DNA of 64,000 bases, from assembly GCF_039541915.1 (NCBI RefSeq), contig NZ_BAABHD010000084.1:705553-769552 (forward strand). Reading direction: 5' to 3'. Position 1 is the stretch's first letter; the number at the start of each line of letters is the position of its first letter. The notes beneath the pieces were generated by a model. It saw nothing but the letters and a program-made list of their open reading frames with translations, had not been told where the DNA came from and did not search any database. This DNA comes from Nibrella saemangeumensis (GTDB lineage Bacteria; Bacteroidota; Bacteroidia; Cytophagales; Spirosomataceae). The position numbers and the translations under genes were made by a program. Below are positions 41,821 to 49,733 of this stretch, in pieces.

Positions 41821-43569
41821 TTACAAACTATTCAACATGGACTTAGCCGCCTGCAACTGTTCCCCCGCTGGTGTGGCCTTCAGATTTGCAATCTCAAACC
41901 CCTTTAATACCTGCTCTAATTGCTGCAACTTGTCGGTCTGGTTGTTCTTCTGAAATTGCTCTTTCAGGATGCGGATCTTTTCGTAATCCTGAATGCCTTC
42001 GATCAGGCGCTCGAAGCGGAGGGAGGTGCGGGGGCCGGGGTATACAAAGTAGGTATCGCCGGCGGCCCAGCTCCGGAAGCGGGAGTCGCGGAGCGGGTCT
42101 TTTACCCAGGAGTTGTAGGCCCAGCGCAGGTAGCCATCGTAGCCTTTGTGCGCCGAGTGCCAGGCCAGCCAGGTGGCTTCGGCGGGCGGGGAGAAGGTAA
42201 AGGTGTTGGGGTAGCCTTCCGGGCAGGCGGTGTAAAAGGTCGTTTTCTGGCCGCGCTCCTTGCGCTGCTGTAGCGTCGCCGGCTCTATCACCTGGTTGGA
42301 GGCTATGCTGTAGTCGGCGAGGTCCTGCTGGATTTCGGGGTGGTAATTGCCGGCCAGTACTACCTTGAAATTTTTATCCACGTTTTTGATGACCTGGAGG
42401 GCCTGCTGCATGGCGGCCATTGGGCGCTCGTCCATGGCGATGGTGGTCTTGCCAAACCAGCCTTTCTGCTTCAGGTGCCGGGCAAAGTCGGTCAGCATCG
42501 GCCGCCAGTGGTTGTCGTATTCGGACGTGCCGGTTTTGGCGATCAGGAAGGTGTCTTTGCGGGCGGCTTCGTCGTAATACGCAAATTTCAGGTCCCACGG
42601 AATCATACTGTAGCAGTTTATCTGCTGGTCAATGCCCAATGCCATCATGTAATTCACCCACTGGTCGAAGATGGCGTAATCGTACGTCCAGCTTCCGTCT
42701 CTTTTCTTTACCCAGCGCACCATGGAGCCGTACACATCTTCGGTCTGGCTGCGCCAGGGGTCGTGGATGATGGTGGCCGTAATTACTTTCTGCCCCGCAT
42801 TCGCCAGCATCTGCATGTACGGCTTCATCGCGGCCATGTGCTCCGGCGACCAGGGTTTTACGTTATGCATCCGTGCTACGGCGTAGGGGCTTTGCCAAAG
42901 ATCGAGGTGAAAGCGCCAGTCCTTCGGCGCGGGCAGGGTGTGGTTTAGCACCTCAATGGTGTATTCTAACGGTGTTAACTGGCTGTTTTGGCCCGTTTTT
43001 ATCGTAACAGTGCCCTTGTACATGCCCGGCGGGGTATTGGCCGGCACGGATACGCTGAGCCAGACGGGCTGCGTTGTCTGCTGCGGAATGGCCAGCGGCT
43101 GCACCATGTCAATGGCGTCGGCTACCAGTGACGAATCAAAATCGACGACTTTGCGGTTGCCGCAGCCGGTACCGTCGGGGTTCAGCGCGTCGGTCATTAC
43201 GTAGCGCACAAAGCCGGCCTTCACCTGACCGGCGGGAATGGTATTGCCCTTGTTGTTGCGTAAGTCGCTCCATACCAGACTGACCGGGTCCAGGGGCTTG
43301 GTGGTCCAGATCAGCAGTTGCGTATGCACTTTTTCCCCCCGCCAGGCTTTGGTGCTCCATTGCGGTGTAAGCGCAGCCGTGGGAGCCGTGTGTTTTTCGT
43401 AGCGGACGTCGGGCGAGGCAAAGCTGACGTAGGTGCCTGCTTTTACGGCCTGCCAACTAGCCTGGTTTATGGGTTTCGGGTTTGGGAGTTCGGTGTACGA
43501 TTGGGCGAGTGGTTGCGCCGAAAGGTACTGGCCGGTTAGTAACAGACCGGCGAGCAGCAGATATTTCAT
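41821..43569 (-). CDS. DUF4091 glycoside-hydrolase-like exported protein
   Basis: A 582-residue exported protein; start ATG 43569 begins a signal peptide (MKYLLLAGLLLTGQYLSAQ), while the longer frame (to 43698) is unlikely. An N-terminal beta-rich region and Ig-like domain is followed by a TIM-barrel-like part (VKPWSPEHMAAMKPYMQMLA; FGKTTIAMDERPMAAMQQAL) and a C-terminal DUF4091 region (DTYFVYPGPRTSLRFERLIE; IQDYEKIRILKEQF). DUF4091 proteins are putative glycosidases of Bacteroidota; no activity is shown. It is divergent from the ThuA fusion gene. Confidence 0.78.
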   Translation of the reverse strand: MKYLLLAGLLLTGQYLSAQPLAQSYTELPNPKPINQASWQAVKAGTYVSFASPDVRYEKHTAPTAALTPQWSTKAWRGEKVHTQLLIWTTKPLDPVSLVWSDLRNNKGNTIPAGQVKAGFVRYVMTDALNPDGTGCGNRKVVDFDSSLVADAIDMVQPLAIPQQTTQPVWLSVSVPANTPPGMYKGTVTIKTGQNSQLTPLEYTIEVLNHTLPAPKDWRFHLDLWQSPYAVARMHNVKPWSPEHMAAMKPYMQMLANAGQKVITATIIHDPWRSQTEDVYGSMVRWVKKRDGSWTYDYAIFDQWVNYMMALGIDQQINCYSMIPWDLKFAYYDEAARKDTFLIAKTGTSEYDNHWRPMLTDFARHLKQKGWFGKTTIAMDERPMAAMQQALQVIKNVDKNFKVVLAGNYHPEIQQDLADYSIASNQVIEPATLQQRKERGQKTTFYTACPEGYPNTFTFSPPAEATWLAWHSAHKGYDGYLRWAYNSWVKDPLRDSRFRSWAAGDTYFVYPGPRTSLRFERLIEGIQDYEKIRILKEQFQKNNQTDKLQQLEQVLKGFEIANLKATPAGEQLQAAKSMLNSL

Positions 43570-43719
43570 AGAAGGCAGGGTAAGGATTACACGGAGTATT
43601 AATTCTAGGTACTTTCGGCAAAGAAAGCAAAAGGGAAACAGTATTTGTCCGTAATTCCCGGCTTTTTTACGCATAAAACTAACCATCAACAGGAGCAAAC
43701 GACATCTCCCTACCCCTAC

Positions 43720-46700
43720 ATGCGTTTAAATTCACGTTCTGCTGCTTTCTGGTTGGGACTGACGGGAATGGCTGCGGCCGGTGCCGGCCTGAATTCCTGC
43801 CAGGCTACCCGCCAGCCAATCGTTCAGGCTACTACCCAAACCACCCCGGCACCGGCCCCCGCTGCGCCGGTCAAACCAGCCCGTGTGCTGGTCTTTTCCA
43901 GGACCAAAGGCTGGGTGCATACATCCATTCCGTTTGCCATTGCGGCAATTCAGAAGCTGGGCCGCGAAAACGGTTTCCGGGTCGATACCACCAAAAATGC
44001 CGCTTACTTCACCGACGACAGCCTGCGGAACTACCAGGCCGTGGTGTTCAACTGCACCACAGGCAACGTGCTAAACCCCGAGCAGCAGGCGGCTTTTGAG
44101 CGCTACATCCAGGCCGGCGGTGGCTACATGGGCATTCACTCGGCGGCCGATACCGAATACGAATGGCCGTGGTACGCCAAACTCATGGGGGCCCACTTCT
44201 CCAGCCACCCGAGCCAGCCCAACGTGCGCAAAGCGACCGTGGACGTGACCGACAAAAACCACCCATCCACCGCCCACCTGCCGGATAAATGGGAGCGCAC
44301 CGACGAATGGTACAACTACCGCACCTTCTACTCCGGCCTGAAGGTGCTGGCCAACCTGGACGAGAATACCTACAACGGCGGTACCAACGGGGCCAACCAC
44401 CCCATTGCCTGGTACCATGAGTTCGACGGTGGCCGGGCTTTTTATACCGGTGGTGGCCATACCGATGAATCGTTCAGCGACCCGCAGTTTGTGCAGCACA
44501 TCCTGGGCGGTCTCAGGTACGCGATGGGGACCGGCAAACCGCTGGATTACTCGAAAGCCTATGCCAAAGTGACGCCGGAGGAAAACCGCTTTGTGAAAAC
44601 CGTTCTGGTGAACGACCTGAACACGCCGATGGAACTGGCCGTGTCGGACGACGGCCGCATCTTCTACTCCGAACTGCGCACTGCTAACCTGTACGTCTAC
44701 GATACCAAAACCGGTCAGAATGCCCTGGCGCACCAGTTCAAAGTGGCTACCAAAGGTGGTACCGGTCTGATCGGCGTTACGCTGGACCCGAATTTCAACC
44801 GGAACAATTTTATCTACCTCTACTATTCGCCCCCAACGGATAAGGAGCCGATTATTTTCAACCTGTCGCGCTTTACGGTAAAAGCTGATAACACGCTGGA
44901 TCTGGCGTCCGAGAAAATTCTGCTCCAGGTACCGGTGGAGGAAAACAGCGGCTCGCACCATGGCGGTTCGCTGGCCTGGGATAAAGACGGCAACCTCTAC
45001 CTGTCGACGGGCGACAGCTCCAGCCCCTTTCCGTCTGACGGCTACGCACCCCTGGATGAACGACCGGGTAAGGAGTACTACAGCCTGGATGCCCAGCGCT
45101 CATCGGCCAATACCAACGACCTGAAAGGAAAAGTTCTGCGCATCCACCCCGAGCCGGACGGAACCTATACGATACCCGCCGGTAACCTCTTCCCGAAAGG
45201 CATGGAAAAGACCCGGCCTGAAATCTATTCCATGGGCCACCGTAACCCGTACCGCATTGCCGTCAATCCGAAAACGTCGGTGCTGTACATCGGCGAGATT
45301 GGACCGGATGCCGGCAAGGACAGCATCCAGGGGCCACGGGGCTATGATGAGTTTAACCAGGTGCGCAAACCAGGTAACTACGGCTGGCCGTATTTCATCG
45401 GCAACAACTACGCCTACGCTAAATGGGATTTCACGACCAAAACCGCCGGTCCGCGTTTCGACCCAAAGGCCCCGGTGAACAATTCACCGAACAACACCGG
45501 CCTGACAAACCTGCCGCCCGCCCAGCCCGCCATGATCTGGTACCCATATCTGGCGTCACCGGAGTTTCCGGAACTGGGGCAGGGTGGACGCAGCGCCATG
45601 GCGGGCGAGTTTTACACCTACGACAAAAACTCCTCCTCAAAAACCAAATTCCCGGACTACTACGATGGGGCGCTGTTTGTGTTCGACTGGATGCGCAACT
45701 GGGTGTTGGCGCTGCGCTTCGACCAAAACGAAAACTATGTCCGCAGCGAACCCTTTATGACCGCCAACGGCGATTTCCGCCGGCCCATCGACCTGGCATT
45801 CGGTAAAGACGGCGTGATGTACATGCTGGAATACGGCTCGGTCTACGGAGCCGATAACGAGGATGCCCGGCTGGTGAAGATCGAATACAATACCGGTAAC
45901 CGCGCTCCCATTGCCCGGGCGGCCGTGGTGGATTCGGCCGCAGCGGCCCAGGCCAACGCCCGCGCCTGGCTGACCTCCGACAACCGGAACGCGCCCGTTC
46001 TGCGCGAGGCTGTCGGTCAGGCTCCGCTGAAGGTTAGGTTCAGCGGCCGGGGTTCCCGCGACCTCGACGAAGATGATCAGGTGAAATACCAGTGGCTGTT
46101 CGACGGCAAAACCCTTGGCTCTACCGCCCCCAACGCCAGCTATACCTACACGCAGCCGGGCGTTTATAATGCCATCCTAAAGGTGACGGATCAGAATGGT
46201 TTGGTCGGTATGGATACCCTTGTGGTGAAGGTTGGCAACGCGAAACCGGAGGTAGCGATTACCACGACCGGCAACAAATCCTTCTTTTGGGAGAATAAGC
46301 CGGTGTCCTACGCGGTGCGGGTCAGCGACAAAGAAGATACAAGAATCGACCCGAAGAAGGTGAAGGTGTATTTCAACTATAACCCCGAGCCGGGTACGAT
46401 GAACAGCCAGCCGCAGACGGGACACCAGGAGGTAGCCCTGGCCGAAACCAATTCACTGGGCAAAAACCTGATTGCCGCCAGTGACTGTAAAGCGTGCCAT
46501 ACCATCGATAAGGTATCGGTCGGGCCATCGTATGTAGCCGTCGCGCAGCGGTACAAGAGCCAGGCGGGTGCCATCGAAAAACTGGCGAAGAAGATTATTG
46601 CTGGTGGGGGCGGTAGCTGGGGAACGACCCACGTGATGAGCGCCCATCCGCAGATACCGGCGTCTGACGCGCAGGAGATGGTGAAATACATCTTCTCGCT

Positions 46701-47244
46701 GACCGACGAGAAAAAGCAGGCCCAAACTTTGCCGCTTCAGGGTACGCTGCCACTCAACCAGCACAAGCCCACAGAACCGCGTGGGCAATACACGGTGGTG
46801 GCTAGCTACACCGATAAGGGAAGTAAAGGGGCAGAGCCGCTGACCAGCACCGACGTAATGACCCTGCGGAATGCCAAAGTGAGTACGATCCACGCCGATG
46901 CCCATACCGGTTTTGCCCGATTTGGCAATAACCTGAGCTCCGGCAGCCATAAAGCCTATGTTCTGCTGAAGAACATCGATCTGACGGGTATTCGCAAACT
47001 AACCTACGAATACGCATCGCTGAACAAGGATGGCGAAATAGAAATGCGGATTGATTCTTATGCCGGCCCCATCATTAGCCGGACGGCTTACACCGCCACG
47101 GGCGACTGGAAAACAGTAAAAACGGTAACTGGAGAAATCAGCCAGCCGGTAACTGGTAAGCACGATGTTTATTTTGTGGTTGTCAGAAGGCAGAAGCCTT
47201 ATAACGACATTATTAACCTGAAGACAATTCAGTTTGACGAGTAG
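43720..47244 (+). CDS. ThuA - sugar dehydrogenase - PKD - cytochrome c fusion
   Basis: A 1174-residue exported protein, start ATG 43720 chosen over a leader-like longer frame from GTG 43645. The N-terminal signal ends near AGLNSC. Domains in order: ThuA-like trehalose-utilisation domain (about 45-260; VLVFSRTKGWVHTSIPFAIA, GIHSAADTEYEWPWY), PQQ-dependent glucose/sorbosone dehydrogenase-like propeller (about 280-700; VSDDGRIFYSELRTANLYVY, GDSSSPFPSDGY, YSMGHRNPYRIAV, KPGNYGWPYFIGNNY), a PKD domain (about 770-850), a c-type heme motif CKACH (about 925-929), and a C-terminal carbohydrate-binding-like domain. A secreted sugar oxidase passing electrons to a built-in heme is inferred. Known as a recurrent fusion in Bacteroidota. 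Confidence 0.85.
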   Translation: MRLNSRSAAFWLGLTGMAAAGAGLNSCQATRQPIVQATTQTTPAPAPAAPVKPARVLVFSRTKGWVHTSIPFAIAAIQKLGRENGFRVDTTKNAAYFTDDSLRNYQAVVFNCTTGNVLNPEQQAAFERYIQAGGGYMGIHSAADTEYEWPWYAKLMGAHFSSHPSQPNVRKATVDVTDKNHPSTAHLPDKWERTDEWYNYRTFYSGLKVLANLDENTYNGGTNGANHPIAWYHEFDGGRAFYTGGGHTDESFSDPQFVQHILGGLRYAMGTGKPLDYSKAYAKVTPEENRFVKTVLVNDLNTPMELAVSDDGRIFYSELRTANLYVYDTKTGQNALAHQFKVATKGGTGLIGVTLDPNFNRNNFIYLYYSPPTDKEPIIFNLSRFTVKADNTLDLASEKILLQVPVEENSGSHHGGSLAWDKDGNLYLSTGDSSSPFPSDGYAPLDERPGKEYYSLDAQRSSANTNDLKGKVLRIHPEPDGTYTIPAGNLFPKGMEKTRPEIYSMGHRNPYRIAVNPKTSVLYIGEIGPDAGKDSIQGPRGYDEFNQVRKPGNYGWPYFIGNNYAYAKWDFTTKTAGPRFDPKAPVNNSPNNTGLTNLPPAQPAMIWYPYLASPEFPELGQGGRSAMAGEFYTYDKNSSSKTKFPDYYDGALFVFDWMRNWVLALRFDQNENYVRSEPFMTANGDFRRPIDLAFGKDGVMYMLEYGSVYGADNEDARLVKIEYNTGNRAPIARAAVVDSAAAAQANARAWLTSDNRNAPVLREAVGQAPLKVRFSGRGSRDLDEDDQVKYQWLFDGKTLGSTAPNASYTYTQPGVYNAILKVTDQNGLVGMDTLVVKVGNAKPEVAITTTGNKSFFWENKPVSYAVRVSDKEDTRIDPKKVKVYFNYNPEPGTMNSQPQTGHQEVALAETNSLGKNLIAASDCKACHTIDKVSVGPSYVAVAQRYKSQAGAIEKLAKKIIAGGGGSWGTTHVMSAHPQIPASDAQEMVKYIFSLTDEKKQAQTLPLQGTLPLNQHKPTEPRGQYTVVASYTDKGSKGAEPLTSTDVMTLRNAKVSTIHADAHTGFARFGNNLSSGSHKAYVLLKNIDLTGIRKLTYEYASLNKDGEIEMRIDSYAGPIISRTAYTATGDWKTVKTVTGEISQPVTGKHDVYFVVVRRQKPYNDIINLKTIQFDE

Positions 47245-47270
47245 GCAACGTACAGGACTTCAGAAGATAG

Positions 47271-47306
47271 AAGGGGTTTGTAATCGGAAACGATTACAGA
47301 CCCCTT
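47271..47306 (+). terminator. Terminator hairpin shared by convergent genes
   Basis: AAGGGGTTTGTAATCG (47271-47286) pairs with CGATTACAGACCCCTT (47291-47306), GAAA tetraloop, one G-U pair. The stop codon of the leftward receiver gene (47296-47294) lies inside the right arm. Confidence 0.8.
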
Positions 47307-47719
47307 TCCGTGAGTGGCATACTCTCACTCCAGTACGAAACCAGCGTTCTGACGGTCTGGTTCCAGCTTTCGGGTTTGAACATATGCGGGGTCGAGGTTC
47401 TGTGCAGCGCGGTTTCGGCCCACGAAAAAGAGGTGTCTTTGCTGTAGGTAATAATGGGAACAAGGCGCGTCAGCGGGTGTTGGTGCAGCGCATTCATCAC
47501 GGAGCGGTAAAAATCGGAAGCCGTATCAATGTCGACCATAATCAGGATCGGCCGGGTACTCAGTTCCTTCAGGAAATCAGCTAACCCTTTAACTCCATCG
47601 GCATACGTTTCCGGCCAGAAATGGCGGGTGGGCACTCCCTGTGCCTGAAACTCGTCGAGTAGTTGGCGCTGATCACCGGGGCAACCCCCAATCACCAGCA
47701 CAGAGAAAAAAGATTCCAT
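47294..47719 (-). CDS. Degenerate response-regulator receiver protein
   Basis: A 141-residue single-domain protein with a receiver-like fold: SVLVIGGCPGDQRQLLDEF, ILIMVDIDTASDF (a phospho-acceptor-like Asp after the third strand), LVPIITYSKD and PHMFKPESW with the conserved Lys. The acidic pair normally at the end of strand one is replaced by GGCPGD, so normal Mg2+ binding is doubtful. No kinase gene is adjacent. The two orphan kinases at 7.2-9.5 kb and 16.8-18.8 kb are potential but unproven partners. Confidence 0.7.
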   Translation of the reverse strand: MESFFSVLVIGGCPGDQRQLLDEFQAQGVPTRHFWPETYADGVKGLADFLKELSTRPILIMVDIDTASDFYRSVMNALHQHPLTRLVPIITYSKDTSFSWAETALHRTSTPHMFKPESWNQTVRTLVSYWSESMPLTERGL

Positions 47720-47918
47720 GGCAAGATTAGTTATCTCATAGAGGATGGTGACTATTAATCGTTTCTGCCAGTTCTTAATTCTATAGATTAATAGGCAGGG
47801 ATTCGAAAGTTACAACTAAAAATGTAATTTTCGAAGATTTTCTTATAAAATTTTTGTGAAAGATTTATGCCTAAAGGTATCGTTAAGGTAATCTACCTAA
47901 AAAAGACCCCTCAATGGC

Positions 47919-48452
47919 TCAGGAACCGCTCTCCCTTATACGTTTGTATGTTCGGATGGCAATCAGTAGGATACCCGTAAACGCAATCAGCCCCAGAATT
48001 CCCCACAACATACTGAGCGCGTCTTTCAGCACCACCAGAAAAACAATCCCTACCAGGAAGATAGTGGCTACCTCATTCCAGACCCGAAGCTGCGTCGACG
48101 TATAGCGGGTAAGGCCCCGCTGCTGCTGCCGGAAAATGATATGGCAGGCGATATGATACAGGTACAGCGTGGCGACCAGGCACAGCTTGATCACGAGCCA
48201 GCCGGGCGTGGCCCCATAGTTGTACCAGGTGCTCAGGCCCATGATCAGCGTCACCACCGCCGAGGGCCAGGTAATGCCGTACCAGAGCCGGCGCTGCATG
48301 AGCAGCAGCTGGTCCTGCAAAACGCTTCGCTCGGCTTCGGGCCGGGTGGTGGCCTCCGTGTAATAGATGAATAAGCGGGGAATATAGAATAACCCGGCAA
48401 ACCAGGTTACGACAAAGATGATGTGCAGCGCCTTAAAATACAGAAACGTCAT
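47919..48452 (-). CDS. hemJ: Protoporphyrinogen IX oxidase HemJ-type membrane protein
   Basis: A 177-residue inner-membrane protein of the HemJ/UPF0093 family, which oxidises protoporphyrinogen IX in heme synthesis. About four hydrophobic helices; the signature FKALHIIFVVTWFAGLFY lies at the N-terminus with the conserved His, followed by a RLFIYY segment, a central LMQRRLWYGITWPS helix and LVIKLCLVATLYLYH. Length is typical. The start codon (48452) abuts an alternating hairpin region. It is leftward, downstream of an Asp-box protein and a TonB receptor; heme supply for the neighbouring cytochromes fits. Confidence 0.82.
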   Translation of the reverse strand: MTFLYFKALHIIFVVTWFAGLFYIPRLFIYYTEATTRPEAERSVLQDQLLLMQRRLWYGITWPSAVVTLIMGLSTWYNYGATPGWLVIKLCLVATLYLYHIACHIIFRQQQRGLTRYTSTQLRVWNEVATIFLVGIVFLVVLKDALSMLWGILGLIAFTGILLIAIRTYKRIRESGS

Positions 48453-48502
48453 GTCTGATCGGGTGTCCTGGCGTCACCCGATCAGACGTGATCGGGTGAC
48501 GC
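48453..48502 (-). promoter_or_regulatory. Mutually exclusive hairpins in the 50-bp intergenic region
   Basis: Three segments can pair in two exclusive ways. GTCTGATCGGGTG (48453-48465) pairs with CACCCGATCAGAC (48475-48487), 13 bp, 9-base loop; GCGTCACCCGATC (48471-48483) pairs with GATCGGGTGACGC (48490-48502), 13 bp, 6-base loop. The element fills the gap exactly, from the Asp-box gene stop codon to the hemJ start codon on the reverse strand. Confidence 0.65.
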
Positions 48503-49711
48503 TTACGACTTGTTGGTTGTATTCGGGTTCAAATATACAAGCACAAGGGCAGATGACGCACCCTGCAGGCGGGTATAGGCCAGCAACAATCCCTGTTTCG
48601 TTGCCAGCAGAGTAGGCTGGGTTGCAATTTCGCCCGGCCGGGTGAGGTAAACGGGTTGTGAAGCGCCATCCGCTCCCAGGTATTTCAAACCGATTTTGCG
48701 GTAGGCACCCGGTCCTTCACCAACCCACTCTTCCCAGCATAGCGCCAGCCGATTATCGGCGAGTACGGCTAGCTGCGGAGCCTTCATGGCGGACGTTTGG
48801 GGTTTCTCCAGCAACGTCTGCTGCCCAACCCGAGTCAGCCGCAGACCGGCTTCTCCCTCTTTGCCGCTGTACCAGGTAGCCAGTACCTCGTTGCCGGCGG
48901 CCACCAGTTGGATGCCACTGTGTGGACAGGCGTTTAGCTGCCAGTGGTCGGCGTAAATCACCGTAGGCTTGCTGAAGGTCCGTCCACCGTCGGCCGACCG
49001 GGCGTAGCTCATGTCGCGGCTGCCGTCGGCCAGCAAATCGCGGTAGGCCACGTGGATGCCGCCGTCGGACGTCACGGCCAGGCTGGTGCGGCAGCACTGG
49101 CAGGCACTGGAGTCGATCAGGATTTCGTGGGTAAAACCACCTCCGGGCGTCGTCTGCGCAAACTTCACCGAACGGCCTTCCTGACCGGGGAGCTTTTCGT
49201 CGAGCCATACCGCGCCGACTTCTCCGTTGGGTAGTGTAATGAGGTCGCTAAACGAATGGCCTTTGCCGGGGGTAACGTCCTGATGAACCGGTTTGGGCAA
49301 GGTCCAGGTCCGGCCGCCATCCGTCGACTGCACAAACAGCAGGTCGCTGGCCCGGGGCGAATCATCGGTCGGTTTGCTGATTTCAACCGTGGCGATCAGG
49401 GTGCCGTCTTTTTTGAAGGCGATTCGCGGACGACCTTCCGGATGGGTAGACATTGTACCCGGAGCTGCTACCCGGATTTTTGGGTTGAAGGTGCGGCCGC
49501 CATCGGCTGAAACGCAGAAAAAGAGAGCCGCCTGATCGTTGGCTTTTTCAACCCAGCTGATGACCGGATTACCCTGGTGGTCGGTAGTGAACCGGGGTAG
49601 CGCTGCCTGCTGTCCGGCATCGAGGGTGACTGGCTGCTGGGCCATAATGGGATAGCTGAACAGGCAGGTAATGGCCGTTAAAAGGGCTATGCGTTGGAGC
49701 AGCTTTTTCAT
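48503..49711 (-). CDS. Exported Asp-box (BNR/sialidase-like) repeat protein
   Basis: A 402-residue exported protein, start ATG 49711 (signal peptide ending PIMAQQ; the longer frame is rejected). At least three Asp-box repeats (VSADGGRTFNP, STDGGRTWTLP, SADGGRTFSKP) indicate a sialidase-like beta-propeller. A Cys cluster SACQCCRTS lies near the middle, unusual for sialidases and suggestive of metal binding; the usual arginine triad cannot be verified by eye. It sits between the TonB receptor and hemJ on the same strand, 22 bases after the receptor. A metal-handling function fits the cluster better than sugar cleavage, but this is inference. Confidence 0.75.
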   Translation of the reverse strand: MKKLLQRIALLTAITCLFSYPIMAQQPVTLDAGQQAALPRFTTDHQGNPVISWVEKANDQAALFFCVSADGGRTFNPKIRVAAPGTMSTHPEGRPRIAFKKDGTLIATVEISKPTDDSPRASDLLFVQSTDGGRTWTLPKPVHQDVTPGKGHSFSDLITLPNGEVGAVWLDEKLPGQEGRSVKFAQTTPGGGFTHEILIDSSACQCCRTSLAVTSDGGIHVAYRDLLADGSRDMSYARSADGGRTFSKPTVIYADHWQLNACPHSGIQLVAAGNEVLATWYSGKEGEAGLRLTRVGQQTLLEKPQTSAMKAPQLAVLADNRLALCWEEWVGEGPGAYRKIGLKYLGADGASQPVYLTRPGEIATQPTLLATKQGLLLAYTRLQGASSALVLVYLNPNTTNKS

Positions 49712-49733
49712 TGTTTTACGTTGGTTTCGATAG

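Noticed and set aside
48503..49711. True sialidase
   Set aside because: Asp-box repeats alone do not prove sialidase activity; the arginine triad could not be verified and the Cys cluster and neighbours point to something else.
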